Source: Bosea sp. BIWAKO-01
GTDB taxonomy: Bacteria; Pseudomonadota; Alphaproteobacteria; Rhizobiales; Beijerinckiaceae
Direction of reading: 5' to 3'
Assembly: GCF_001748145.1 (NCBI RefSeq)
Contig: NZ_BCQA01000001.1
Span: 3,188,501 to 3,252,500 of the forward strand
DNA length: 64,000 nt
Under the pieces are notes generated by a model. The model did not search any database, was not told the DNA's origin, and saw only the letters and a program-made list of their open reading frames with translations. The translations under genes and the position numbers were made by a program. Below are positions 1-7,731 of the stretch, one piece after another (positions within the stretch are counted from its first letter, which is position 1; every line of letters begins with the position of its first letter).

Positions 1-560
1 AGCCGCATCGAGAGGTGATCACCCGACAGGATCAGGTCCAGATCTATCAGGAGCTGGTTTCGAGCCCTCCGCTGTCCGGGCCGGCCCAGTGCGGCATCGG
101 CTCCCAGCCGGCGGGGCAATTGACGACGAGCTTCCTGTCGATCTGCTCGAATGTGAAGGATAATCGCCTGCTGCCGAGAGGCTATCTGGCGCGCGACGAG
201 CGGGTGAAGCTCGCGGCCTCCCTCGGCGCCGGCCCGGAACTGGCTGACGAGGCCGGACCGGTGCAGGTCGGTGACGATCCCGATTATCGGGAGGGTGGCG
301 GCGACGCGACGCTCTATCGCATCGCCCTGCCCGAGATCGACGGTAAGCCAGCTGCCGTCGAGGCGACGCTCTTCTACCAGGCGATGCCGCCGTTCTACCT
401 TCAGGACCGTTTCTGCACCTCGAAGAGCGAGGATACCAAGCGGCTGCATTTCATGGCCGGGCGTCTCAACCTCGCGGGGTCCCGATCCGAGGGCTGGAAG
501 CTGCGCACGGTGACGACAGGAGCCGTTACCATTGCAGGTGGTGCTCAGCGGCAAGATTGA
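1..560 (+). CDS. C-terminal part of a large exported protein (cytochrome-associated type), cut by the window edge
   Basis: The reading frame is open through the left edge, so the true start lies outside the window and about 185 residues are visible. The segment contains VQIYQELV near the start, then TTSFLSICSNVKDNRLLPRG and a closing stretch GWKLRTVTTG. I associate the VKDNRLLPRG block with the C-terminal domain of large multihaem-cytochrome-like proteins, but no CxxCH haem motif is present here, so that assignment is tentative. A strong hairpin follows about 180 bases downstream. Confidence 0.55.
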   Translation, partial: PHREVITRQDQVQIYQELVSSPPLSGPAQCGIGSQPAGQLTTSFLSICSNVKDNRLLPRGYLARDERVKLAASLGAGPELADEAGPVQVGDDPDYREGGGDATLYRIALPEIDGKPAAVEATLFYQAMPPFYLQDRFCTSKSEDTKRLHFMAGRLNLAGSRSEGWKLRTVTTGAVTIAGGAQRQD

Positions 561-818
561 GTGAAGCGGCTCGGCTGACTTTGCTTTCCCGAAACCCGCA
601 CATCAGGTTCTTGGGGGCATGCGGCACGAAGCCGAACGTCTCCGCGCTTCAAGACCAATGCTCCGGGCGGGATGGGGCAGTCTGCTGATGGGCTCGGCCA
701 TTGGCCGCCCTGGAACCAAAGTCCTGATTCTGCATAAGCGCCGCCTCACGCTGGATTGGTCCAACGCGAGGCGGCGTCGTTCAATTCCGCTCCCGGATGA
801 TGGAGCGGTCGTCAGGTC
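561..818. other. Intergenic region between convergent genes
   Basis: No convincing gene. Short open frames have no recognisable product. The only clear structure is the long hairpin at 739-776. Confidence 0.6.
739..776. terminator. Long hairpin between convergent genes, probable bidirectional terminator
   Basis: CGCCGCCTCACGCTGGA (739-755) pairs with TCCAACGCGAGGCGGCG (760-776) around a 4-base loop; 15 of 17 positions are Watson-Crick. It sits between the plus-strand gene ending at 560 and the minus-strand gene ending at 819. There is no long T run, so termination efficiency is uncertain. Confidence 0.6.
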
Positions 819-1166
819 CTACCAGCCGCGCTGCTGCTTGATCATCTGCTTTTGCGCCTCTTTCTGGTGACGCCAGTAGTCCTTCTGCGCCTCCTGCTGC
901 ATTTGATAGTAATCGCGGATGCGCTCTTTCCGGGACGTCGTGTCCCGGTAACGCTGCCAGTCGTAGTGATCGTCGTGAACGTAATTATCCTGATCGCCCA
1001 GGAAATCGATGATTCCACGAAACATGTTGCCGGCTGGCACGATATGCCGCTGCTCGCCCATTGCCTGAGTGGGAACAGTGACCGGAGCCGCGCAAGCGGC
1101 GGCGGCAGCCATGCTCAGGGCAAGGGCCAACGAAGTCCGGGCTAGGGTGCTGGAGAGAGTGCTCAT
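819..1166 (-). CDS. Small secreted protein of unknown function
   Basis: 115 residues from the ATG at 1166. This start is preferred because it opens a clean signal peptide (MSTLSSTLARTSLALALSMA then AAACAA, with likely cleavage before residue 27) and avoids overlap with the upstream gene ending at 1204. The mature part has an acidic, aromatic middle (VHDDHYDWQRY) and a charged Q/K/R/Y-rich C-terminal helix with a repeated QxEAQK/QKEAQK element. It is probably periplasmic. It lies 37 bases after the serine hydrolase gene on the same strand and may be co-transcribed. I do not recognise the family. Confidence 0.6.
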   Translation of the reverse strand: MSTLSSTLARTSLALALSMAAAAACAAPVTVPTQAMGEQRHIVPAGNMFRGIIDFLGDQDNYVHDDHYDWQRYRDTTSRKERIRDYYQMQQEAQKDYWRHQKEAQKQMIKQQRGW

Positions 1167-1203
1167 TGGGCTCGTCCTCGAAAAAGCGCGGAAGGGCTCA
1201 GGC

Positions 1204-2739
1204 CTATTGGCCGGGCTGGCGTGTGAAGACATGCGGCAGTTCCGGGGACAGCCAGCGGAGCTGGGTGATGCTGCCGAAGCTGTCCCGGTCGAACCGAACC
1301 TGCGTGAAGGGAACATTGCCGGTCATGGCGATGATCGGCTCAAAGCCGGCCGTCGCGGAGAGGCGCGCCGAAAACAGGTTCGGATCATCCTTGCTCGCTT
1401 CGAGCAGAGCGACGGCATCGGTCTTCTCGAGGGTCATCTGCAGCGTCCCGTTGACGGTGACGACCGTTGCCGCGCCGAGGATTGGCGAGACGTAGCTGCC
1501 GGCAAGCGCATTTGCAGAGGCCGGCAGCGGTCCCACGACGAAGGAAGCCGACTGCTTGCGCTCGAGATCACGATTCGCCCGCATAGCTGTGGCGGCGATT
1601 GCGATGTTGTCGACCTCGGGATTGCCGAGGGCCCGGTCGTAAAACCATTGGGCGAGCGCATCTGCCAAGGCCGCGTTGGCGATGTTGGTCAGGATCACGA
1701 TGCCGGTCCTGCCATCCGGCAGGAAGCCGGCATGGGTGCCGAAGCCCGTCGTTCCGCCATTATGCCAGATCACGCGACCGTTTGGCGTGGAATGGACCGC
1801 CCAGCCAACGGCATAGCTCATGCGCTCGCTCATCGCGACGCGCGGTGTCCAGGTGACGTCGAGGTTCTCCTCGGAGACGAGGACCTTGCCTTCGAAATGC
1901 CCACGCCCGAGCTGCAAACGCAGCCATTGCGCCATATCCTTGACGTTGGAGTTGAAGCCGCCGGCAGGGCCAAACACATAGGGAAAGGCTGCGTGGAATG
2001 GGATTGCGACCGGTCGTTCGTCGAGCCTATGGCCTGTTGCGTGGTCGGCAGCCCGCATGATGCCTTCCGAGTTGGCCGTCGTCGAGGACATGCCCAGGGG
2101 ATCAAGCAGCGTCCGCTTGACCGACTCGAACCAGGATGACGTACCGGCCAGCTTGGCCACCACCTCGCCGCCGACCATGTGCGGGATGTTGAGATAGCCG
2201 AACTCCGAGCGGAAGATGCCCGTCTGCGGCGCGACGCGCAAAGACTGGATCAGCGTCTGCTTGTCAAAGCCGAGAAAGGTCAGGTCGTCATTGACGTAAG
2301 GGGTGAGGCCGGAGCGCTGCGCGGCGAGGTCGAGGATGCGGAAATCGCGCGACACCCACGGATCGGCCAACTGAAAGGTGGGTATATGATCGACGACGGA
2401 ATCGCTCCATTTCAGCTTGCCGGCATCCACGGCCTGAGCAAGCGATGTCGCGAGGAACGCTTTGGTTGCCGATCCGATCTGAAAAATGGTGTCGGGCGTG
2501 ACGCTGTCAGGCTTGTCGATCGTCTTGACGCCGAAGCCCTTGCTGTAAATGAGCTGGTCGTCGAAGACGATGCCGATGGCCATGCCAGGAACCGAGAACT
2601 CCCTCATCCCGATAGCGGCCTGCTTCTCGAGGCCGGGCAGGAGCGCCTGAAGCTTTTCGCCCGTGATTTCTGCCTTGGAAGGATGAACGGCAGCGAGCGT
2701 GAAGAGCGCCGCAGCGAAGATACTACCGCAGTGTTTCAT
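1204..2739 (-). CDS. Exported serine hydrolase, class C beta-lactamase fold
   Basis: 511 residues with a signal peptide (MKHCGSIFAAALFTLAAVHP, cleavage near SKA). The three active-site motifs of the AmpC/DD-peptidase-like family are present: S90-A-T-K93 (SxxK), the tyrosine motif in FGYLN, and WHNGG in the place of KTG. About 120 residues follow the catalytic domain and form an additional C-terminal domain, as in many esterase/peptidase members. It probably acts in the periplasm on an ester or D-amino-acid peptide; the substrate cannot be told from sequence. It shares its strand with the gene at 2844-3920 and contrasts with the second, degenerate family member at 4294-5487. Confidence 0.85.
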   Translation of the reverse strand: MKHCGSIFAAALFTLAAVHPSKAEITGEKLQALLPGLEKQAAIGMREFSVPGMAIGIVFDDQLIYSKGFGVKTIDKPDSVTPDTIFQIGSATKAFLATSLAQAVDAGKLKWSDSVVDHIPTFQLADPWVSRDFRILDLAAQRSGLTPYVNDDLTFLGFDKQTLIQSLRVAPQTGIFRSEFGYLNIPHMVGGEVVAKLAGTSSWFESVKRTLLDPLGMSSTTANSEGIMRAADHATGHRLDERPVAIPFHAAFPYVFGPAGGFNSNVKDMAQWLRLQLGRGHFEGKVLVSEENLDVTWTPRVAMSERMSYAVGWAVHSTPNGRVIWHNGGTTGFGTHAGFLPDGRTGIVILTNIANAALADALAQWFYDRALGNPEVDNIAIAATAMRANRDLERKQSASFVVGPLPASANALAGSYVSPILGAATVVTVNGTLQMTLEKTDAVALLEASKDDPNLFSARLSATAGFEPIIAMTGNVPFTQVRFDRDSFGSITQLRWLSPELPHVFTRQPGQ

Positions 2740-2843
2740 AAGGTTATTCGCTTTCGATCTAAGTACATTGCCACGTCATGTGGCGCCAATATCGACCCGG
2801 AATGCTATTTATGGTAAGAAACAGGGGGATCAGTGGTTTGAGT

Positions 2844-3920
2844 TCAATGCCACGATGCTGATTTTTGTAAGCATTCTGACGGAGATATCCGATCTATGAT
2901 CCGCTCGAGTGGCGCTAAATCTGTGATTTTCGCCTCGGAAAGGCCGGAGGGCGAAGGCGCATTCAGGAAATCGACGATGCCGGTGCCAAGCGCGGCCCTT
3001 TCGGCATCGCCGCGATAGCCGAGCGCGGCCAATTCACTCTCGACCAGTGCCCCGTCCGCGTCGAGATAGCCCGTGCGCGCCACCAGGTCCTCGGCGTGGC
3101 TGCCATGCGCTCTCAGAAGCAGGATGCGGCAGGCGGTGGCCCGGGCGTCGGGATCATGCACTGCCGCGCCGCTGAGAATGCCGCTGATGAGATTGGCCGG
3201 CGGGGTGGGCATATTCAGCGCCAGAAAGAACAGTCGCTGCGTATAGGAGCAGGCCAGGGCGCTCTGTGCGGTACGGCCATCGCTTCGCAATTGCCCGCTC
3301 ATCAGGACCTGACGGCTGAACAGGTTTTCGCTGTAGCGGATCTGCAGACGCTGCATGGCGTCGGCGTGGATTGCCACCGTCCCGATGATCAGTCGGCCCG
3401 CCTCGGCGCGAGACCAGGCCGGTGAGATCGCGAGATAGACGCCCTCCAGCCAATGCTCGGCGGGGTGCCGCCCATTCAGCCTGGTCACCGACGATCCGAC
3501 AACGGCCAGGGCGGGGAGGGTGCCCGACCGTAGGCCTGCCTCGCTCCTCAGCGCCGAGAGCGCGGTTTCCGGAACGGCGAAGTGGGCGCCGACCGCGTCC
3601 TGAAACTCATCGAAGGAGGACGAGGCGAGGAACGGCGCGGTCAGCATGCCGCCGAGCACCCGCGCCCAATCCTCGTAGACGCTGGATGCGCGGGGCACGG
3701 CCTTGCCGCTTAGCCATTTATAGGCGTTCTGGGGCACGAACAGCGTCGTCCGATTGCTGGCCGCAAATCGCGCACAGAGTTCTTTGTGGGTCGAGCAGCC
3801 AAGCGCCAGTGACGTCAGCCTCAGCTTCAGGGCGAGGTGACGCGAGGCTGAGACAATCGGTGGCTGGCTATCCATGTCCGCCGGCCGTGTCGCGCCGCCA
3901 TCCAGTCTGAATTGCTTCAC
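2844..3920 (-). CDS. Uncharacterised protein with HTH-like N-terminus
   Basis: 358 residues from GTG at 3920, chosen because GGGGAG lies just upstream; ATG at 3875 is an alternative. Residues about 30-85 (LALKLRLTSLALGCSTHKEL, later YKWLSGKAVPRASSVYEDWARVLG) look like a helix-turn-helix or small helical domain coupled to a longer alpha/beta region. No catalytic motif, signal peptide or membrane segment is seen. I believe similar hypothetical proteins occur in rhizobia, but I cannot name a family. It lies between two serine hydrolase genes on the same strand. A DNA segment resembling that before the 4294-5487 gene lies upstream of it. Confidence 0.6.
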   Translation of the reverse strand: MKQFRLDGGATRPADMDSQPPIVSASRHLALKLRLTSLALGCSTHKELCARFAASNRTTLFVPQNAYKWLSGKAVPRASSVYEDWARVLGGMLTAPFLASSSFDEFQDAVGAHFAVPETALSALRSEAGLRSGTLPALAVVGSSVTRLNGRHPAEHWLEGVYLAISPAWSRAEAGRLIIGTVAIHADAMQRLQIRYSENLFSRQVLMSGQLRSDGRTAQSALACSYTQRLFFLALNMPTPPANLISGILSGAAVHDPDARATACRILLLRAHGSHAEDLVARTGYLDADGALVESELAALGYRGDAERAALGTGIVDFLNAPSPSGLSEAKITDLAPLERIIDRISPSECLQKSASWH

Positions 3921-4293
3921 CGCGCTCCCCAACGGTTGCTCTGGACGACAGCCCGAAACCGGGGATCAAGCTCAAAGGAGGCGACGCCTGTGCGCTGCCC
4001 GTTGGGAGCCTAGCCTCCGCGATCCCTGGAAACGCTGGATCTACGATTGAAGCTAAGTCGAAATCGCGGGCGAGCACCATGACCGTGCATCTCAACTTGA
4101 TGACCGTCCGTCCAAGGTCGCCGACAGCCCTCGCTCCCGCCCGCCTTCTATGACGATCGGAGCGGACTGATTGGTTGGGGCCGAGCCGATATGGCTTGGA
4201 GGATGACGACGATCCTGCGGGCAACGGCGATGCGGCCTTCAGGACATCTGCTCCCCTTGTGGCTTCAGCCCACGCTTTCAGCGTTGCTGGAAC
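3921..4293. other. Non-coding gap carrying diverged repeat copy A
   Basis: No gene is supported in these 373 bases. Positions 4045-4186 are a diverged direct copy of 5632-5779. The remainder shows nothing recognisable. Confidence 0.6.
4045..4186. repeat. Diverged direct repeat, copy A
   Basis: Aligns with 5632-5779 in the same orientation. Over the first 80 bases I count roughly 62 identities, including ACCATGACCG and TTGATGACCG; further blocks (GATCGGA, GGACTGAT, GGCCGAG) match after small gaps. It lies 125-270 bases upstream of the minus-strand gene starting at 3920. Confidence 0.7.
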
Positions 4294-5487
4294 CTAGAGA
4301 AATGGAACAGGGTGTTCGGGAGCCAGTTTGGCGGCGATGAGAGAGACCGTCGCATCGGCAAGATTGGGAGCACGTTCATTCCAATCCGCGACAGAGTCAC
4401 GGGTGAAGGTGACCGCCACGGCAATGGTTATGCGCCCGATTTTCGAGCGTTCCTGCGGCAAGGTGCCGACGGCAGAGGCGTAGCCACCGAAAAGAGGGGT
4501 TTGAAACACCCAGTCGCCACGCAGCATGGCGCCGAGCCCATAGTTGAAGCGCTTTGTCAGGCTATGGCAGGTTGGGCAGCCTTCGAGCGGCACACCGAAG
4601 CCGATCAAGCGTGGCTCTATCATCTGCTTGCGCGATTGCGCAGAGAGAAAGCCAGGGCTTCCGACGATCGTGTCGAAGCTGCGGGCCATGTCGTCAATCG
4701 TCGTGACCTGGATCGCACCGGCAGGCAACGTCCATGACGGATTCCAGTAGGTCGCGTCCTCCCAGACGCCGCGCTCTGCCGTGAAGGCGTGGATGGCGGG
4801 TTCAGGGATCGTCGCGTTGTCGAATCCGTAGGTGCCGCCGAGTTTGAGCGGTGTCAGGATGTACTCGTCCATCAGGCGATGCATCGGCTTGCCCGTGGCC
4901 ACCTCGAGTACCTGCCCGAGAATGACGTACCCGCTATGGGAATAGTCCCAGTTTTCTCCGGGGGCAAAGCGCCTCGCCTGGGACAGGCTTACCGCGATGA
5001 GATCCTGCGGCTTCCACGTCCTGAAGGGATCCGCGATGAAAGGCTTCACGAATTTTTCGTCGTTGGCGACATGATCGGGATAGCCGGCCGTCATGTTCGC
5101 CAGCATGCGGATGGTCGCCTCGCCTGATGCGGGCAGATCAGGAAGCCAGCGCGAGATGGGCATGTCGAGATCGACGATACCTTCCTCGGCGAGCCTCAAG
5201 GCAAGCGCTGCAATATATGTGAGGGCCACAGCCCCGTTGCGGAAACGCCCATCTATCTTCGCGGGCACGCCGGTCATCGCTTCGCCAAGCGCGAGGCTCG
5301 TCACTTCCTTGCCGTTGATGCGCACCTGCAAGAGAAGCGAATTGAGGTGGTGCTTTTCGAACTGTGCAGAAGCGATTGAGCGGATCTCTTCCAGACTCCT
5401 TAGGTCGAGTTCCTGCGCCTGCGCGATTGGCCATGATGCGCCGACGCAGCCCATGAATATGACAGCGAGCCTAGCTGCAAAGAACAT
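4294..5487 (-). CDS. Exported beta-lactamase-fold protein with a degenerate active site
   Basis: 397 residues from ATG 5487, which opens a signal peptide (MFFAARLAVIFMGCVGASWP, cleavage near AQA). The fold is clear from LRLAEEGIVDLDMPISRWLP and YSHSGYVILGQVLE. The catalytic SxxK is missing: FRNGAVALTY places Ala86 and Leu89 where the nucleophilic Ser and general-base Lys belong. The tyrosine motif reads YSH and the third motif is replaced by GGYASAVG. It therefore is unlikely to be a classical serine hydrolase; a binding or regulatory pseudoenzyme role is an inference. Cys-x-x-Cys occurs late (CPTC). The intact paralogue lies at 1204-2739. Confidence 0.8.
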   Translation of the reverse strand: MFFAARLAVIFMGCVGASWPIAQAQELDLRSLEEIRSIASAQFEKHHLNSLLLQVRINGKEVTSLALGEAMTGVPAKIDGRFRNGAVALTYIAALALRLAEEGIVDLDMPISRWLPDLPASGEATIRMLANMTAGYPDHVANDEKFVKPFIADPFRTWKPQDLIAVSLSQARRFAPGENWDYSHSGYVILGQVLEVATGKPMHRLMDEYILTPLKLGGTYGFDNATIPEPAIHAFTAERGVWEDATYWNPSWTLPAGAIQVTTIDDMARSFDTIVGSPGFLSAQSRKQMIEPRLIGFGVPLEGCPTCHSLTKRFNYGLGAMLRGDWVFQTPLFGGYASAVGTLPQERSKIGRITIAVAVTFTRDSVADWNERAPNLADATVSLIAAKLAPEHPVPFL

Positions 5488-6081
5488 TTGGTGCCCCAAA
5501 GCTGAGAGTTGCGAAGACAATGGTCGCGAGGAGGACGTCGCCAGAATCGCCGAACGGATATTGCGGCGCAGATGATGGCGAGCTTTGGGGCATGCCGCAG
5601 TCGCTTCGGGCGTGGGACAGGGTGAGATTTCGACTGAAACTAAGGAGAAATCGTTGCCAGGCACCATGACCGCACATCCCAATTTGATGACCGCCCGTCC
5701 GGGATCGCCGCCTGTTTCTGCGCCCGAGCGGCCTTACCCTGGAGCGATCGGAACGGGACTGATCGGGTGGAGGGCCGAGAGTGAGGATGGTCTCTGCATG
5801 CACGAAGCCGACCTGGTCTGCCTCTTGAAACGTCCTCGGCGCACCGGTCAGATCGGCCGGCCTGCGTGCATGTCGGAGCAAGGGCTTTCCAAGGTCGATC
5901 TCGACACGCTCGGCAAGGCTGCCTTGGAATGCAGCCAGTGAGGCGAAGCCGAGGTTCTGCTTCGGAAGGCCCTCGTTTGCGTCGGAAGCTGTCGCTGCTT
6001 AACCTTTGTGGTCGAGCGTTTGCCGCGTGGGCTCGCCGATCGAGTCGGGGATGCCGAATGCCGCGGCGGAGAGCCCATCCA
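5488..6081. other. 594-base region without a supported gene; contains repeat copy B
   Basis: Open frames on both strands overlap here but none has a recognisable product or a good ribosome site, and they cross the repeat at 5632-5779. It must hold the divergent promoters of the minus-strand gene starting at 5487 and the plus-strand hydrolase at 6082. I see no further structure. Confidence 0.5.
5632..5779. repeat. Diverged direct repeat, copy B
   Basis: Partner of 4045-4186, about 78 percent identical over the best 80 bases by eye. It lies 145-290 bases upstream of the minus-strand gene starting at 5487, a position equivalent to that of copy A. Confidence 0.7.
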
Positions 6082-7017
6082 ATGTCGCCTCAGTGCTCCC
6101 TGTTCCTCGTACTTGGTCTGGTCGCCTCATCAGTCTCAGCGTTTGCGGAGAGCGGCGATGTCTCCGGCCTGGTCAAAATCGACAGCAGCCGCAAGATGTA
6201 CCTCGAATGTCGTGGCAAGGGGGCTCCTGCCGTCGTCATCGTGGCAGGCGCGAGAGCCTCCGCCGCCGATTGGACCCAGTCCGAACCAGGCCAGGTGAAC
6301 GTCTTCTCCGCGGTTGCGGGGAGCACGCGGGTCTGCGCCTACGACCGGCCGGGAACTCCGGTCGGCGAAGCGCCTAGCCGCACCGACCCGGTTGCGCAGC
6401 CGGTCACCGCGCGGGAAGCGGTCGCCGATCTGCATGCGCTGGTGACTGCGGCCGGCATCGCGACGCCCTTCGTGGTCGTCGGGCATTCCTATGGCGGCCT
6501 CGTCAGCCGGCTCTACGCGATGACCTATCCCGGCGAGGTGAATGGCATGGTTCTCGTCGATGCCTTGTCAGAGGGACTTCGGGCATCGCAGACCCCTCGT
6601 GAATGGGCGATCCAACGCGTTCTGCTCGATGGCGACCTGACTGAAGCCCTGAACGTCTATCCAGCGATCGAGCGGGTCGATGCGGATCTCAGCTTCGATC
6701 AGTTGCTTGCTGCTGCGCCGCTCCGGCCGATGCCTTTGACCGTGCTGAGCGCGGATCACCCCTGGGGACCACTCATCCCGGGGCTTATCGCCGATGGCAG
6801 ACTGCCCGCCGGCATTCCTTCCGATTTCGGCTACGTCACCGACAGGGCGCAGAAGCAGGCGCAGGCAAGGCTCGCTGCACTCGTGCCGGGCGCCAAGCAT
6901 GTCACGAACACCGACAGCGGCCATGAGATCCACAAGGACCGGCCGCAACTCGTGATCGATGCCATCCGCGACGTTGTCGACGCTGCGCGTGACGGCAAGG
7001 CCAGCCGGGCGCCGTAG
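6082..7017 (+). CDS. Exported alpha/beta-fold hydrolase
   Basis: 311 residues from ATG 6082; this start gives a signal peptide (MSPQCSLFLVLGLVASSVSA, then FAE). The alpha/beta hydrolase core is visible: VVIVAG strand, YDRPGTP, the nucleophile elbow GHSYGG, and a C-terminal histidine in DSGHEIHKDRP. The acid is probably an Asp in the region around LTVLSADHPW. The oxyanion loop AGARAS departs from the usual HG motif. It is predicted to be periplasmic with esterase- or amidase-like chemistry, substrate unknown. It stands alone between a long non-coding gap and a terminator. Confidence 0.8.
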   Translation: MSPQCSLFLVLGLVASSVSAFAESGDVSGLVKIDSSRKMYLECRGKGAPAVVIVAGARASAADWTQSEPGQVNVFSAVAGSTRVCAYDRPGTPVGEAPSRTDPVAQPVTAREAVADLHALVTAAGIATPFVVVGHSYGGLVSRLYAMTYPGEVNGMVLVDALSEGLRASQTPREWAIQRVLLDGDLTEALNVYPAIERVDADLSFDQLLAAAPLRPMPLTVLSADHPWGPLIPGLIADGRLPAGIPSDFGYVTDRAQKQAQARLAALVPGAKHVTNTDSGHEIHKDRPQLVIDAIRDVVDAARDGKASRAP

Positions 7018-7338
7018 CGTCAGCCGCGCGGCCTGGCTTGCCTGGCCGGCAGGGCGTCTACGCGATGCGCCCGGTTAACTAATCGGCCCGGCAAGCTTCG
7101 GCTTGAATGCTCGCGTTTCACTCGGACCGGCGCAGCTGAACGGATAATCCGTGGCATATGCTGCAAAGGGGCGGATTTCTGCTTGTTGCATCCGATGCTC
7201 TGTGCGGGCGGACGAATATGGCCATTCCGTTGAGGCGATAGCGCCGAAAAGCTCTTCGAGGTTTCGGCGCTATCGTCACCTTGCGTGAGACGCAAACGCG
7301 ACCGGAGCACGGCGGTTGGTACGGGTCGGCCTTCCGTA
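7018..7338. other. 321-base gap between convergent genes
   Basis: No gene is supported. It holds the perfect 14-bp hairpin at 7236-7275 and otherwise nothing recognisable. Confidence 0.6.
7236..7275. terminator. Perfect 14-bp stem, probable bidirectional terminator
   Basis: CGATAGCGCCGAAA (7236-7249) pairs perfectly with TTTCGGCGCTATCG (7262-7275) over a 12-base loop. The A-rich and T-rich ends of the arms suit a bidirectional terminator between the hydrolase ending at 7017 and the minus-strand gene ending at 7339. Confidence 0.7.
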
Positions 7339-7677
7339 TCAGATCGGGGCGGGCGCTCGCTGATGGACGGCGAGGTCGACTCCAATTGCCTCAGCAGCAC
7401 GTTGATTGCGCTCTACGGTGTCGTTGAAGCGAAAGCCCTTCTCGATCAGGCGGTTCGTATACTGCTTGTTGTCGAGGAAGCTGACGATGATTTGCCAGAG
7501 GCCAAGAGTCACGAGTGAGAGAAGGAAGTGCAGCGCCGCAATCCCGATCTCACTGCGAAAGAGTGGGACGAAAAATCCGAAGAAAAAATACGTCCACGAG
7601 AACCCGTAAAGGCCCGAGCGGAGCTGGCGGGGCTCAATCCGGTTTACCGCACGAGAGGTCTTGATGGGATTTGGCTC
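7339..7677 (-). CDS. Small integral membrane protein without a standard start codon
   Basis: The frame is open for 112 codons between the TGA at 7680-7678 and the TGA at 7341-7339. It reads as a real protein: two hydrophobic segments (YGFSWTYFFFGFFVPLF and IAALHFLLSLVTLGLW), then a basic linker KQYTNRLIEKGF and a soluble tail RNQRAAEAIGVDLA. There is no ATG, GTG or TTG before the first helix. Possible explanations are an ATC start at codon 5 (7665) or ATT at codon 14 (7638), or a one-base frameshift joining the ATG at 7681, whose frame stops after 15 codons. The aromatic-rich N-terminus resembles small two-helix inner-membrane proteins next to regulators; function unknown. Confidence 0.6.
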   Translation of the reverse strand, partial: EPNPIKTSRAVNRIEPRQLRSGLYGFSWTYFFFGFFVPLFRSEIGIAALHFLLSLVTLGLWQIIVSFLDNKQYTNRLIEKGFRFNDTVERNQRAAEAIGVDLAVHQRAPAPI

Positions 7678-7697
7678 TCATTGAAAAAATAATGCAA
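7678..7697 (-). promoter_or_regulatory. GntR operator candidate, site 1
   Basis: Read on the minus strand, TTGCATTATTTTTTCAATGA matches 16 of 20 positions of site 2 (8728-8747, plus strand). It lies 34 bases before the GntR gene and at the 5' end of the divergent small membrane gene, so it could serve autoregulation. Confidence 0.55.
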
Positions 7698-7731
7698 TTC
7701 GGTTACGGCTGCGGCGCACGGAGTCGTCTCG

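Noticed and set aside
2766..2790. Short dyad GCCAC-GTCAT-GTGGC upstream of the first serine hydrolase
   Set aside because: Arms are only five bases, with no second copy; too weak to call an operator.
5585..5941. Possible plus-strand gene of 118 codons in the non-coding gap
   Set aside because: It spans the diverged repeat; the equivalent frame in the other copy is broken by a stop, so coding is not conserved.
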